Shown here: positions 37,440 through 49,810 of the stretch, piece by piece
How the letters are laid out: each line of letters starts with the position of its first letter
Position numbering within the stretch: the first letter of the stretch is position 1
DNA from: Gordionus sp. m RMFG-2023
Taxonomy: Eukaryota; Nematomorpha; Gordioida; Chordodea; Parachordodidae
Direction of reading: 5' to 3'
NCBI RefSeq assembly: GCF_954871325.1
Contig: NC_088778.1
Coordinates: 22,243,120 to 22,307,119, forward strand
Length of the DNA stretch: 64,000 nt
Made by a program: the position numbers and the translations under genes
The notes under the pieces: model-generated
Databases searched by the model: none
Seen by the model: the letters and a program-made list of their open reading frames with translations, nothing else
Told to the model about the DNA's origin: nothing

Positions 37440-38275
37440 TCTTTTAAAGGGTATATTTTAATGTGACAATTGCCATATACGTTATTTTTCACCATTTTTG
37501 AAATTTTCTGACACAAAAGGGTATAAATAATATTTAGATTATAAAGATGTTAAATTATAAATTCAATGAATATGTTCCTTGGAAAAATGACAATTATAAT
37601 AATCGGTATTTTTAAACATATTATTTTTTATTGATGCTAATGGACAAAAAAAAATGTATTTATAACATGTTAAATAAAAATTTTAATTAAGATGTACAAT
37701 ATAAAAATGACAATTGTCATAATCGTTATTTTTAAAGTTTTTTAAATTTTTTTGACGTAATAGGGCTAAAATGAGTATTTCTAACATGTTTAAATTAAAC
37801 TTCAGTGAAGATGTATCCTATATAAAAGTCAATTGTCATAATCTATATTTTTTAAATTTTTTTGACGCAAATGGGTAAAAATATAGATTGTAAACAGTTA
37901 AATTAAAATTTCACGAAGATGTACATAGAAAGTGACAATTGTCATAATCGTATTTTAAAAGTTTTTAATTCTTTTGACGAAAATGGGTTAAAATAAGTAT
38001 TGCTAACATGTTTAAAAAAAACTTTAGTGAAAATGTATCCTAGATACGTGACAATTGTCAATCGTTTATTTTTAAAGTTTGAATTTTTTTGAAGCAAATG
38101 GGTAAAAATATAAATTGTAACCATGTTTTCATGAAGATATACCATAGAAAAGTGAATTGTCATAATCGTTATTTTTAATTTTTTTTTACTTACATGGGCA
38201 AAAATATAGAATGTTAACATGTTCAATTAAAGATTTAGTGAAGATGTACCATATATAAGTGACAAATATAATATG
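37440..38275 (+). repeat. Minisatellite, about 7 units of 104-124 bases
   Basis: Each unit carries gtgacaattgtcataatcgt, then a T-rich stretch, then ttttgacgcaaatgggtaaa, a pair of taacatgttta-type words, and gaagatgtac at the end. Units start near 37462, 37586, 37706, 37827, 37931, 38047, 38152 and 38259 (partial). The palindrome gacaattgtc recurs in several units. Units are clearly diverged, so the array is old. No CRISPR-like unique spacers exist. Confidence 0.88.
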
Positions 38276-38973
38276 AAAAATAAAAATTATACGAAACTTA
38301 AAAAGTGTAATTAAATTAATTAATAGTTATAAGAAATTAGTAAGAAATCGGAATATAAGAAATTATAGATGTTAAGATGAGAGACTAAGAAAAATCCCAA
38401 AAAAAGAAGTAATCAATTTTATTTTTACAAATAAAAATTATTAAGAAAAAATATATAATACCAAAAATATGATAACTTTTATAAACTAGACAAAAACTAG
38501 GACACCCGCCAATAAAAAATATATTTTGTACAAGTTTCCTGGCACATCTTAATTTTTTAAGAATGAAAACGATATACCTCAGATTTATTTAAAAATTCAA
38601 ACCAGCCCTTAAAAATATTTTGAACAATTTATATAACTCGCCCGGCTTATTTATGGCCTGGATTTCGAACTAGACTGGACCAATCTTACTCAAATATAAA
38701 AGTATTATTAATAAAAGCAAATACACTTTGATAGAGAAAACATTTTATTCATAAAATAAAAAAGATTTGTAAGTGAAATGTATTTGTCAAAAACAATATT
38801 GCCTCATTGTTAAATAGAAGCATAGCTAAATAATATAAATGTAGTTATATTCAGGTTTGGGTATATTTTTAAAAAATGTATTCGAATATAAATACAAATT
38901 CCTTTTTTTTATAAAAAGTATTTAAAATACCTATAAAAAAAATTTAATAAAGTATTTAAATAAAAATACTTTG
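38276..38973. other. AT-rich spacer before the foldback element
   Basis: No gene or intact repeat recognised. A GC-rich fragment near 38600-38690 (cgcccggcttatttatggcc) looks like part of the GC-rich repeat family. Confidence 0.5.
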
Positions 38974-41557
38974 AGGTCCGTGAAGTTGTAGGAACGATGT
39001 AAGGATCAATTACCAAAACCTATGCCATTATTTAGAGTCTTAATTGATCTTCAAACCAGACATCAGCGGAATCAAAGGTTATTGAGTTATAAGCAAAATA
39101 ATGAAAGTGCGAAGATTTGCAGCTGTAGGAATGATTTGAGGATCAATTACCGAAATTTATACCATTATATAGCCCGTTAATTGATCCTAATTGATCTTCT
39201 ATCCGGAAAGCAGCGGAATGAACCGTTACTGAGTTATGAGCAAAATAAGAAAGTGTTGGCACTTTGCCAAAACCGAAAATATAAAAAATCACGATCTGAA
39301 ACTTGGCAATTATTTAGGCTTTAATTTGTGCGTTAATAATTTCCAAACCGGATAACGATATCACTAACCGCAACCGAGTTATGACCTGTTTTTAAAGCGT
39401 GAAGTTGTAGGAATTTTTTTAAAAAGTGAGGATCAATTACCAAAAACTATACCAAATTGTGGTGCATTAATTGATCCTCCAGAATCTTTAAACCGCATAT
39501 CAACGGAATAAACCGTTCGTGAGTTATAAGCAAAATAGAAAGGTTTTGGCATCTTGCCAAAATTAAAAATTTGAGCAATCATTTTTTTAGTTATAGCCAA
39601 TTAAAAATTTGAGCAATCATTTTTTTAGTTATAGCCAATATTTAGTACCTTAATTGATCCTCCGTATTCTTCAAACGGAATGTCAAAAAAATTAAAGGCT
39701 GTTATAAGCAAAATAATGAAAGTGTGAAGATTTGCAGCTGTAGGAACGATTTGAGGATCAATTACCGAAACATATACCATTGTATAGCCCGTTAATTGAT
39801 CCTAATTGATCTTCTATCCGGAAAGCAGCTTAATGAACCGTTACTGAGTTATGAGCAAAATAAGAAAGTGTTGGCACTGCCAAACCAAATAATAAAAGAT
39901 CACGATCTGAAATTTGGTAATTATTTAGGCTTTAATTTGTGCGTTAATAATTTCCAAACCGGATATCAATATCACTAACCGCAACTGAGTTATGACCTGT
40001 TTTTATAGCGTGAAGTTGTAGGAATTTTTTTTAAAAGTGAGGATCAATTACCAAAAATTATGCCAAAGTGTGGTGCGTTAATTGATCCTCCAGAATCTTT
40101 AAACCGCATATCAACCGAATGAACCGTTCGTGAGTTATAAGCAAAACAAAAAAGTATTGGCACTTTGCCAAAACCGAAAATAAAAAAGATCATGTTTTGA
40201 AACTTGGCAATTATGTAGTATTCAATACGTACATTAACAATCACCAAACCGGATATCGATATCACTAACCAATACCGAGTTATAACCGTTTTAAAAACGT
40301 TAAGTTGGCGGAAATATTTAAGCTGTAGGAACGATTTGAGGATCAATTACCGAAACTTATACCATTGTATAGCCCGTTAATTGATCCTAATTGATCTTCT
40401 ATCCGGAAAGCAGCGGAATGAACCGTTACTGAGTTATGAGCAAAATAAGAAAGTGTTGGCACTTTGCCAAAACCGAAAATATAAAAGATCACGATCTGAA
40501 ACTTCGCAATTATTTAGGCTTTAATTTGTGCGTTAATAATTTCCAAATCGGATATCGATATCACTAACCGCAACAGAGTTATGACCTGTTTTTATAGCGT
40601 GAAGTTGTAGGAATTTTTTTAAAAAGTGAGGATCAATTACTGAAATTTATGCCAAAGTGTAGAGCGTTAATTGGTCCTCCAGAATCTTTAAACCGCATAC
40701 CAACGGAAAACCGTTCTTGAGTTATGGGCAAAATAAAAAAGTGTTGGCACTTTGCCAAAACCTAAAATAAATAAGATCATAATCTGAAACTTGGCAATTA
40801 TGTAGTATTCAATATGTACATTAATAATCTGCAAACCGCATATCCGTATCACCAACCGTGACCGAGTTATAACGGTTTTAAAAACGTGAAGTTGGCGGTA
40901 TTTTTTTTTAAAGTGAGGATCAATTACCGAAATTTATGCCAAAGTGTAGAGCGTTAATTGATCCTACAGAATCTTTAAACTGCATACCAAGGGAATAAAC
41001 CGTTCGTGAGTTATGGGCCAAATTGAAAGGTTTTCGCATTTTGCCAAAATTTAAAATTCGAGCAATCATTTTTAGTTAAGCCAATATTTAGTGTTTTAAT
41101 TGATCCTCCGAATCCTTCAAACGGAATTTCAAAAAAATTAAAGGAAAGTGAGTTATCAACAATAAATATTTCAAGGTCAAATTTTGACCCGACAAATTAT
41201 GGATATTATTAAATTTTATCGATTTAAAAGGCCAATGATAAAGCTCGAAAGCCTATTATATTTATAAAAGTATATTCCTTTTTTATTGATAGATCTTAAC
41301 ACTTGAATTACAAGTAGCTATCTAGAAAAATTATGTATAATTTAATTTAGCCAAGTATATCGGCCTTTATGGCTTTTGTACTTGTCGTTATATTATAATC
41401 TGTCGAAGATTTTTTAAGTAATATAATAGTGAAGGAATGGTGAATAATATTATGTACGAATAGTAATATATAAATCAGAAAAAGCAACAACAGTATAATT
41501 TGTTTTAATCACGATATATATTTATTATAAGCGTGGGGGCGTTGTGTTCTAATTAAT
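38974..41557 (+). repeat. Left arm of the foldback element, with ~600-base higher-order repeats
   Basis: The word cagctgtaggaacgatttga occurs near 39119, 39735 and (starting agctg) 40321, spacing about 600 bases, so a higher-order unit is present three times. The right arm has it once, which explains the 1.15 kb length difference. Each unit is made of two related halves, one ending tttgccaaaaccgaaaat and one ending gagttatgacctgtttttat. Short open frames here are repeat artefacts. Confidence 0.85.
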
Positions 41558-42947
41558 AACATAGATAATTACGTCATACATGATTAGCTAAAAAAGTTTT
41601 GAAAAATATTTAGTATTTTAATTTTTACAGAAGAAGTTTTTGCATACCAAAATTAATATAAAATATTTGCCTTTATCGTTTCAAAAATCATAATAAATAG
41701 ATTTTAGGAAAGTTTAAACCTATTTCCCAATCTGGCAAACTTTTGGAATCAATAAACATGAATTAATATGATTTTGGTTGATATTTATAAAGTTAGTGGT
41801 CTCGGTCACAGTTGGTCATAGTATAGTTGGGATACGCCATTTTAGCTCATTTTATAATTTTATTTGAAATTTTTTTTTTACAATTTTTTTTTTCTCAAAA
41901 TAAATTTCCTAAATTTTGCTAAAAATTTTTTTATATAGTTATTGATTATGAATTACACTATCAATAAAATCATATGTGTCATATCTAGTCTTACTGGATT
42001 ATTGATTTTAAATTTTTAAATTTATTAAGACCTCTATTTCACGAGTGTCCCAACTATCACATATGTGTGTCCCAACGTACACAGAGTCTGTCATGGTTGG
42101 GGCAAAAAAAAATTTTTTTTTAAATTAAATTTTCTAAAAAAATATAATCTTTATAAAATATATATTAATTATTTCAAATAGCCAATACTTCTGGGATTCA
42201 GAAGATGTTTTAATTATTCAGATTAGTCTATTAAAATTATTAAGGTTTGAACGAAAAGTGTCCCAACCATCCCCGCTCTATTATCATTCAATAAGCAGGC
42301 ATATTAGCTAATCTTGTTAAACGGCTCGTTTTGAGAACATTATATTTATAATAACTATATATAATCATTATAACCATATCTATTGACGAATATAATAATT
42401 CATTTTAGGCCCGACTTGTTTTTTAAAAAATATTTATCAGGCCCGGCACGGGTATTTTAAAAAAAAATTCAGGCCCGGCCCGGGTATACTTTAAAAATTT
42501 AAAATACAGCCTGGCCCTAGCTTAGGGCCGGGCCTGCAGTCTCTGATTGATATATATTTCTAAATTAAATTATTTTTGTATAAGAATAGAAATATATGCC
42601 CAATTATTTAAGATAAGTAATGATATTGGTAAGTCTAGAAATACTTTATTTTGTTCCGGATTCATAAATTCATACCATTTTGCACTAATTTAGTTATATC
42701 AAATATTAATTATGTCATGTCATTTTAGCGCGGAAAATTTGGCGCTGCGTCAATTCGGCGCAGCGACTATTCACAGTTGCAATTTATTATAAATTTATTA
42801 GTATAAAAAAATATGAATAAATAGAAGTCATTATGAATGTTATTTTTAATAATATCTTTTGGGAGTCCTAGGCCCAATTTTTGATACAAAGTGCTGTCAT
42901 AATAACAATATATTATTCTATATATTTAACAATATATCATAAAGGTT

Positions 42948-44635
42948 ATGGGGACGCCAGGGAGACAGCCATCGGTGCCCCTTCCAATTTTGAAATCTCT
43001 TTTTTCTAAGAATAAATTAGAAATAGAAAAAAATATTAATAGATCATCCGCCCAAATATGGAAAGATTTAAGTAAAGAATTATCAGCTATGATGAGCCCA
43101 AAACTACTCTACAATTGTGCGTCTCAAAACAGAAATAATTGTTTGGATATTTTGGAAATACATAAAGAAGTAAATATATCATTATTTATATTTAATATAA
43201 TTTCTGGTGAAAGTTAAATAAAGTGAATTTTGTGTCACTTATTTTAAAACAAAGGTAATTATTTTAACTGCTCACACTGTATTTAATGAATACGCCCTAA
43301 TTTTAAACATTAAATTAATGAAACTTTTCATTTTGGCTTATAAATCAAAATATATTAAATAATTTATTGTCTTATGTAAATTTGAGTAATTTCTTGTTAC
43401 GTAAAGAATAACACCCCCCCCCCCCCCCACACACAGATAATGTAAATCTTAGTAACAAAAATAGTAAATAAATAATTGCTAAAGTAGACCGGGTAACTAG
43501 CCTGAACCAAGGGTGGGCTCATTTTTTAAAAATATATATTGTCGGGACTAATAAATTTTTGCCGCAACGATATTTTGACATAAAAGTAAGGGATATAGAG
43601 CGCACACTTATTTTAAAACAAAGGTAATTATTTTAACTGCTCACACTGTATTTAATGAATACGCCCTAATTTTAAACATTAAATTAATGAAACTTTTCAT
43701 TTTGGCTTATAAATCAAAATATATTAAATAATTTATTGTCTTATGTAAATTTGAGTAATTTCTTGTTACGTAAAGAATAACACCCCCCCCCCCCCCCACA
43801 CACAGATAATGTAAATCTTAGTAACAAAAATAGTAAATAAATAATTGCTAAAGTAGACCGGGTAACTAGCCTGAACCAAGGGCGGGCTCATTTTTTAAAA
43901 ATAAATATTGTCGGGACTAATAAATTTTTGCCGCAACGATATTTTGACATAAAAGTAAGGGATATAGAGCGCAATTTTTTCAAAATCATCATTAATGTAA
44001 TTCTATTGCATTATTATATAGAATTGATATACATATATGGTAATAAATACTTTTTTATTTTAATAAATAGAATAAAATAAATCATGTTTGTAAGGTTAAT
44101 CTAATTGATCCGACTATCCCTAATTCTACTAATCCCTAGTTATTAATATAATTAATACCTTTTAAAATATAGTAAAATAGACTTCACTAACAAAAAATAT
44201 ATTTATATTATATTTTGACAATAAGAGGTACGACGTTTCTTGCTTTTGTAACCGCAGAAATATTTGTATTTGGACCCAAGTCTGGTGCTTAAAAAATTTA
44301 AACCTGGGGCTCGGCCCGTTATAAAGTGTAGTTACCATACATATTTTACAATATTTATTTCTTATGTAATATACTACGACTTTATTTTAATATAGGAAGT
44401 TATGAGTGGTGCCCTTCAGCATCCCATCAAGCTAAAATCGCACTACGTAAACCCTGTCTACGTTGACTCCCAATGACTTCATTGTACTACTGGGGTTAAG
44501 ATAATATATCGTTACAGATGCAGCGCTGCACTTAATAATCCCTATGCACTCTACTGCGCATATAAATTAGTGATCAAGCCAACTAAGAGATATCCCTATT
44601 CGGATTCAAAGCCAGTGAAAATAATAACAACCTAA
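42948..44635 (+). pseudogene. Two-exon gene model in the foldback spacer, one stop
   Basis: I do not recognise the product. Exon 1 (42948-43169) starts MGTPGRQPSVPLPILKSLF and continues NKLEIEKNINRSSAQIWKDL, then ELSAMMSPKLLYNCASQN. It looks like a small helical, possibly DNA-binding, domain with a basic end. A phase-0 donor (aaagaa|gtaaat) matches an acceptor (atatag|gaagtt) at 44396. Exon 2 (44396-44635) reads EVMSGALQHPIKLKSHYVNP then YRCSAALNNPYALYCAYKLV to a TAA. Exon 2 contains one in-frame TGA (44474-44476). It is notably GC-richer than its neighbourhood, consistent with coding origin. Its central position between the arms makes it the likely cargo or transposase remnant of the element. 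The 1.2 kb intron contains a 369-base tandem duplication. Confidence 0.45.
43236..43973 (+). repeat. Perfect-looking 369-base tandem duplication
   Basis: The block beginning cacttattttaaaacaaagg is repeated head to tail at 43605. Both copies contain the same long C-run followed by cacacacagataatgtaaat and end ggatatagagcgca. Copies differ by very few bases (for example gggtgggc versus gggcgggc, aatatatattg versus aataaatattg). The duplication is therefore recent, or it could be an assembly artefact at the C-run. Confidence 0.92.
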
Positions 44636-44699
44636 CGATTGGATGAAATCTCAATCAATTCCACATATCTCCTATGGCCGAAAAATTTTAACAACATTA

Positions 44700-46132
44700 A
44701 TTAATTAGAACACAACGCTCCCACGCTTATAATAAATATATATCGTGATTAAAACAAATTATACTGTTGTTGTTTTTTCTGATTTATATATTACTATTCG
44801 TACATAATATTATTCACCATTCCTTCACTATTATATTACATAAAAAATCTTCGACAGATTAAAATATAACGACAAGTACAAAAGCCATAAAGGCCGATAT
44901 ACTTGGCTAAATTAAATAATACATAATTTTTCTAGATAGCTACTTGTAATTCAAGTTTACTTACATTCTTCTAATATTTTTTAAAATAGTTAAGATCTAT
45001 CAATAAAAAAGGAATATACTTTTATAAATATAATAGGCTTTCGAGCTTTATCATTGGCCTTTTAAATCGATGAAATTTAATAATATCCATAATTTGTCGG
45101 GTCAAAATTTGACCTTGAAATATTTATTGTTGATAACTCACTTTCCTTTAATTTTTTTGAAATTCCGTTTGAAAGATTCGGAGGATCAATTAAAACACTA
45201 AATATTGGCTTAACTAAAAATGATTGCTCGAATTTTAAATTTTGGCAAAATGCGAAAACCTTTCAATTTGGCCCATAACTCACGAACGGTTTATTCCCTT
45301 GGTATGCAGTTTAAAGATTCTGTAGGATCAATTAACGCTCTACACTTTGGCATAAATTTCGGTAATTGATCCTCACTTTAAAAAAAAATACCGCCAACTT
45401 CACGTTTTTAAAACCGTTATAACTCGGTCACGGTTGGTGATACGGATATGCGGTTTGCAGATTATTAATGTACATATTGAATACTACATAATTGCCAAGT
45501 TTCAGATTATGATCTTATTTATTTTAGGTGTTGGCAAAGTGCCAACACTTTTTTATTTTGCCCATAACTCAAGAACGGTTTTCCGTTGGTATGCGGTTTA
45601 AAGATTCTGGAGGACCAATTAACGCTCTACACTTTGGCATAAATTTCAGTAATTGATCCTCACTTTTTAAAAAAATTCCTACAACTTCACGCTATAAAAA
45701 CAGGTCATAACTCTGTTGCGGTTAGTGATATCGATATCCGATTTGGAAATTATTAACGCACAAATTAAAGCCTAAATAATTGCGAAGTTTCAGATCGTGA
45801 TCTTTTATATTTTCGGTTTTGGCAAAGTGCCAATACTTTCTTATTTTGCTCATAACTCAGTAACGATTCATTCCGCTGCTTTCCGGATAGAAGATCAATT
45901 AGGATCAATTAACGGGCTATACAATGGTATAAGTTTCGGTAATTGATCCTCAAATCGTTCCTACAGCTGCAAATCTTCGTACTTTCATTATTTTGCTTAT
46001 AACTCAATAACATTTGATTCCGCTGATGTCTGGTTTGAAGATCAATTAGGATCAATTAAGACTCTAAATAATGGCATAGGTTTTGTTAATTGATCCTTAC
46101 ATCGTTCCTACATCCTACAACTTCACGGACCT
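44700..46132 (-). repeat. Right arm of the foldback element
   Basis: Inverted copy of the outermost unit (38974 onwards) plus the 40321-41557 part of the left arm. It lacks the second and third higher-order units but carries a small extra segment, taaacttgaattacaagtag preceded by a paired aatattagaagaatgtaagt (about 44955-44990). Identity to the left arm is very high by eye. Confidence 0.88.
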
Positions 46133-48117
46133 AATACATTTGACAAATACTTTTTGCATAAATAAACACGGACCAATAATTTTTGCAAGTTGATTTATAT
46201 AGTACTACAATAAAAAAAATTTGCTTAATTTTTAATAATGACCAATTTTTTTTAACATTCTAATAATTATGATAAATATCATATTCTAATTAGAGGTCTG
46301 CAATGGGCGAGTTTTAGCCAACAAACCCGCCCACTAGTTTGAAATTTTTTAACCCGCCCGCCTACCCACTTATAATTTTTTTAAATTTAGCCGCCAGCCC
46401 GTTTCTGTAAATTTTGTTTAACCCGCCCGCCTAAAAATTATTTAAAAGGACTTTGAGTGAAATTTCTATAAAAAGTATAGTAAGATTGGGAAATAGAAGA
46501 GCTAACGTTTTTGCAATATCTCATAATCATTTGATAATCTGCTTAAGAAAAGATACTAATATATTTATAGATATTGATAACATATCTAATAGATTATAAG
46601 ATAGATACCTTAATGTGGAAGAAATATTAAATTTTAGGGATCTCATATCTGGGTGCAATTATAAGTGCAGATACATTTGATATGCATCTGTGATTTGATA
46701 CATGCCTTCGCTTATATAAATTTTTACATTGCATATGAATACATAGCCTTGCATCTTCACCTCTTTTTTCAGATCCGACCATATCCGGGAAATTATCAAA
46801 CAAATGTAATCCGAGAATTATTTTTACAAAGATCAAGTCTGATCCATTTTACGAATAGGTCCGATTCGACACAAAATTTCTTTTATTAGACTTATAGAAG
46901 AAATTTCAACTAAATTTGAAAAATTATATGCTCTTAAGGGTAATGAACAATTTTGTCGTTATTCTTGAAAATACACACATTAGGAAAAAAATAATTTAAA
47001 ATGTATATTATCGAGATCCCCTCTGAAATAAATTTTAAAAGTAAGGTCTAAATCCGACCAAGTCTAAAGAAATCCTTGACCGATACTAGTTCCGGGCTTT
47101 TGATTAAATACTCACTATCATTTATCCAGCATCTGCGAAAAAGTATTCACTAAATTTAAAATAGGTTGGAATTTTTAATAATGCCATTTAAACGTGATTT
47201 ACTGAGAAATTCAATTTGATGATATTCTTTATTAACTGAGCAACCTCGTAAAATATTATTTCTTAAACTTATTTTGCATTAATGTATTGATATTTGCAAA
47301 ATTTGAAAGAAAATCCTTTAAGTTTGAAATGATATTCTTTATGCCTAAAATGATATTTTCAAAATTTGGAGCCATAACCTGGAACCCACTTTCAAAATTA
47401 ATTTATAGGGACTAGAACCAATTTCATTATCTAACCTGTTTCAACATAAGTCCAAGTAATATGTATTTGTTACTTGCAAATGTCCTGTCTGATTTATAGT
47501 TTTATAGTATAAGTATTTGACACATGCTAGAATACATTTTTGGCAAAATCGAATTTTTTAGACTTAAAAGAAGTTTGATAAACGCGTTTCCAAATGTGTA
47601 CATAATCTAATGTTGACCAAAATATATTCCATTATGTCTAATTAAAATAATTAACCTATAAATTTTAGACAAATTAGCAAAAAGCTTTTAACGAATACAT
47701 TATTTTTCTCTAGGTTTTGCAATAGCAACATCTTTCTATAAGTTACATTGCAAAAATCATGACAGGATTTTGACTGGATGCAAACCCTCCTCAAAAACCT
47801 ATGTCTACCCCCTAAAAAATTTCGCCGCCTTCGGCACCGTTTTTTTTCAATATTAAATAAACCTTTTTAATTATGCTGGTACTTCTTTCATAAATTATAA
47901 AAAGAATAACTTAAATTATTTTAGCTCTACTACTAACTATCAAAATATTATTAATATTAAAAAGTCCGGGAAGTTGGCGGAACGACTTGAGGATCAATTA
48001 ACTAGGCCCGATGTAGATCACTATTGTATATCGTTAAACGTTGTTGATTTTTATGTGTTTAGCCTTAAAAACCGCATTAAAATTATAGGTACCCTGACTT
48101 TGTGTAAAAGTTTTTGT
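46133..48117. other. Spacer with GC-rich repeat and a foldback-unit relic
   Basis: No gene. A short GC-rich repeat (about 46294-46445) opens agaggtctgcaatgggcgag and is full of cccgcccgcc. At 47963-48002 the words gggaagttggcggaacgact and tgaggatcaatta are a stray fragment of the foldback arm repeat. The rest is AT-rich without signals. Confidence 0.6.
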
Positions 48118-48395
48118 GATATAATTTACTTCAAATCTGCGCACTACAATTAAAATTTCATATGGCCCATTAGAATTGAATTTACTTGAATGCTGTTCAG
48201 TTGAATTTAAAATATAATGATTTGAAAAAAATATTTATTTTTGATATTTAAAATACATATATAATTTGTTTCAATATAATATAATTTACTTCAAATCTGC
48301 ACACTATATTTGAAATTTCATATGACCCATTAGAATTGAATTTACTTGAATACTATTGAGTTAAATTTAGAATAGAATGATTTGTATTTTTTCAT
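48118..48395 (+). repeat. Direct repeat of about 110 bases, two copies
   Basis: The block gatataatttacttcaaatc through ggcccattagaattgaattt to gaatgctgttcagttgaatt occurs at about 48118-48225. It recurs at about 48278-48385 with a few changes (cgcactac/cacactat, ggccc/gaccc). No coding is evident. Confidence 0.75.
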
Positions 48396-49085
48396 TATTT
48401 TTTTCTGAAATTGATAAATAAATAATAAAAATAAATAAATACGTAACGATGACATGACATCACGAATGACGTAGCTAGGACATCGAATAATTATAATAGA
48501 GATATTTTAAAAATATTTATAATTTTTTTAAAATTATGTGAATAAATAGAAGCTCTTAGCTATATATACAGTGTCTACATTGGCGGAGGGGATATGGTAA
48601 GAGCATTTTGCCTATAAATTTTTTGAAGGGGGTAGGCATCATAGGGGGAGGATAAATGTAAGGTAAATTTTTCAAGGTTATCAATTCAATTTTTAAATGA
48701 AATTGGTTATATAGAAAATTGAAATTAACGCAGTACTCATTAATCGAAATATATTATTAAAATTTATACTATCATAAATAAAATATTAAAACGATTTAAT
48801 AATCGATATTTTCGAAGTATCTATATTCGTGAATATTATCCCGATCCCCATGTCTTTTATATTGCTTAGAAATTCAGCCACTGTTTTTCGACTTTTTGGG
48901 TATGGATGGGTTTATTGGGATTAACTAAATTTAGTGAGTGATTTGTATAAATAAATATATCTTACACTTGAAAGTGATAATATTTTTATTTAATAATTAC
49001 CGGGTCAATCAAAAATTACCTTTTATAACTTTTTAAAAATAATAATTTAAAAATATATATATTTAATAACCCCCCCCCCCCCCGA
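48396..49085. other. Gene-free spacer ending in a C-run
   Basis: Nothing coding. A fragment near 48580-48660 (ggcggaggggatatggta) and the C-run at about 49069-49083 are low-complexity. Confidence 0.5.
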
Positions 49086-49195
49086 CTCGGCCCTTTTTAA
49101 AAAAATATTAACCCAGCTCAGCTCGAACCCGATTTCTTTTTAAAAGAATAGGCCCGAACGGCCAAGTACCGGCTGGGCCTACTTTTGCAGATCTC
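49086..49195. repeat. Short GC-rich repeat (CAGAGnnCTGCA family)
   Basis: GC-rich tract with aggcccgaacggccaagtac, closing cttttgcagatctct at 49193, the inverted form of the family's terminal motif. It lies immediately beside the LTR-element fossil. Confidence 0.5.
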
Positions 49196-49810
49196 TATTC
49201 GATACTTCAACGTCAAGTCACTCCTTACAAACAACACACCTCTGTAACCTCGGAGACATCATCAACTCTTTGTTATCCTTCTTAAACAAATGTATCAACG
49301 GCTTGTGATCCGTATACACAACAAACGCCACCCATTTAAATATTCTCTGCATTTGGTCAACCCAAAAACACCAAGACCTCCTGTTCGATCACCAAATACC
49401 TCATTTCAGCATTCTAGAATACTCTCGAGAAAAACAACACTCTCTCTATTCTATCTATCTTATGCAACAATGCCCCTCCTACTCCTTTACTTGACTCATC
49501 TACTACCAAGACTCTTTGTTAAACATACCAAAATCAGTTTTTCCCTAATTTTCCTCTCAGACACTCAAACGCTGCATCTTGTTCATCTCCTCATTCAAAT
49601 CTCACTCCCGTTTTCAACAATTTGTACAACGGCGCTGCTACTTCGGCAAAATTCCCAACAAAGTGATTACACTTGAAACGCGTAAGTATATTAAGAAAAT
49701 CTCAGAGTATTCTGATGATTTCTCAGGATCGTATGATAGTTAATTTGTGATGTATAATTTTGGTATAAAACTTTTGACAGATTATAGTCCTCTTTGAGGC
49801 CAAAAAATGC
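49195..49810 (-). mobile_element. Ty3/gypsy-type LTR retrotransposon fossil, RT-RNase H fragment
   Basis: On the minus strand the conserved RNase H segment VYTDHKPLIHLFKKDN is readable, followed by a leucine-arginine LQR motif as in Ty3-type polyproteins. Upstream sequence to about 49810 is compatible with the region between reverse transcriptase and RNase H. No LTRs, gag or integrase are seen nearby. It is a short, old and broken fragment, higher in GC than its surroundings. Confidence 0.72.

Larger units (their letters stand above)
38974..46132. mobile_element. Foldback-like element with long repetitive inverted arms
   Basis: The sequence aggtccgtgaagttgtagga opens the element and its inverted copy ends at 46132 (cttcacggacct). 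Arms are 38974-41557 (2584 bases) and 44700-46132 (1433 bases) around a 3142-base spacer. Matching parts are nearly identical, down to tctaattaat at the inner arm ends. Arms are built from tandem units (ttgaggatcaattaccgaaa, gagttatgagcaaaataaga, ttggcactttgccaaaaccg, cactaaccgcaaccgagtta). Flanks aatactttg and aatacatttg resemble each other but are not a perfect duplication. Long repetitive inverted arms around a spacer are the layout of Foldback elements; some Mutator-like elements look similar. Superfamily is inferred from structure only. Confidence 0.82.

Noticed and set aside
37440-38275. CRISPR-like array
   Set aside because: Units are contiguous, long and diverged with no unique spacers, and the genome is eukaryotic.
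39796-40346. Open frames of 60 and 100 codons in the foldback arm
   Set aside because: They lie in tandem repeat units and are not kept in the other units or the inverted arm.
46627-46889. Overlapping frames on both strands near 46.7 kb
   Set aside because: No motif, no splice support, mutually antisense.
49290-49676. 128-codon plus-strand frame
   Set aside because: Antisense to the Ty3-type RNase H fossil, which explains its unusual composition.
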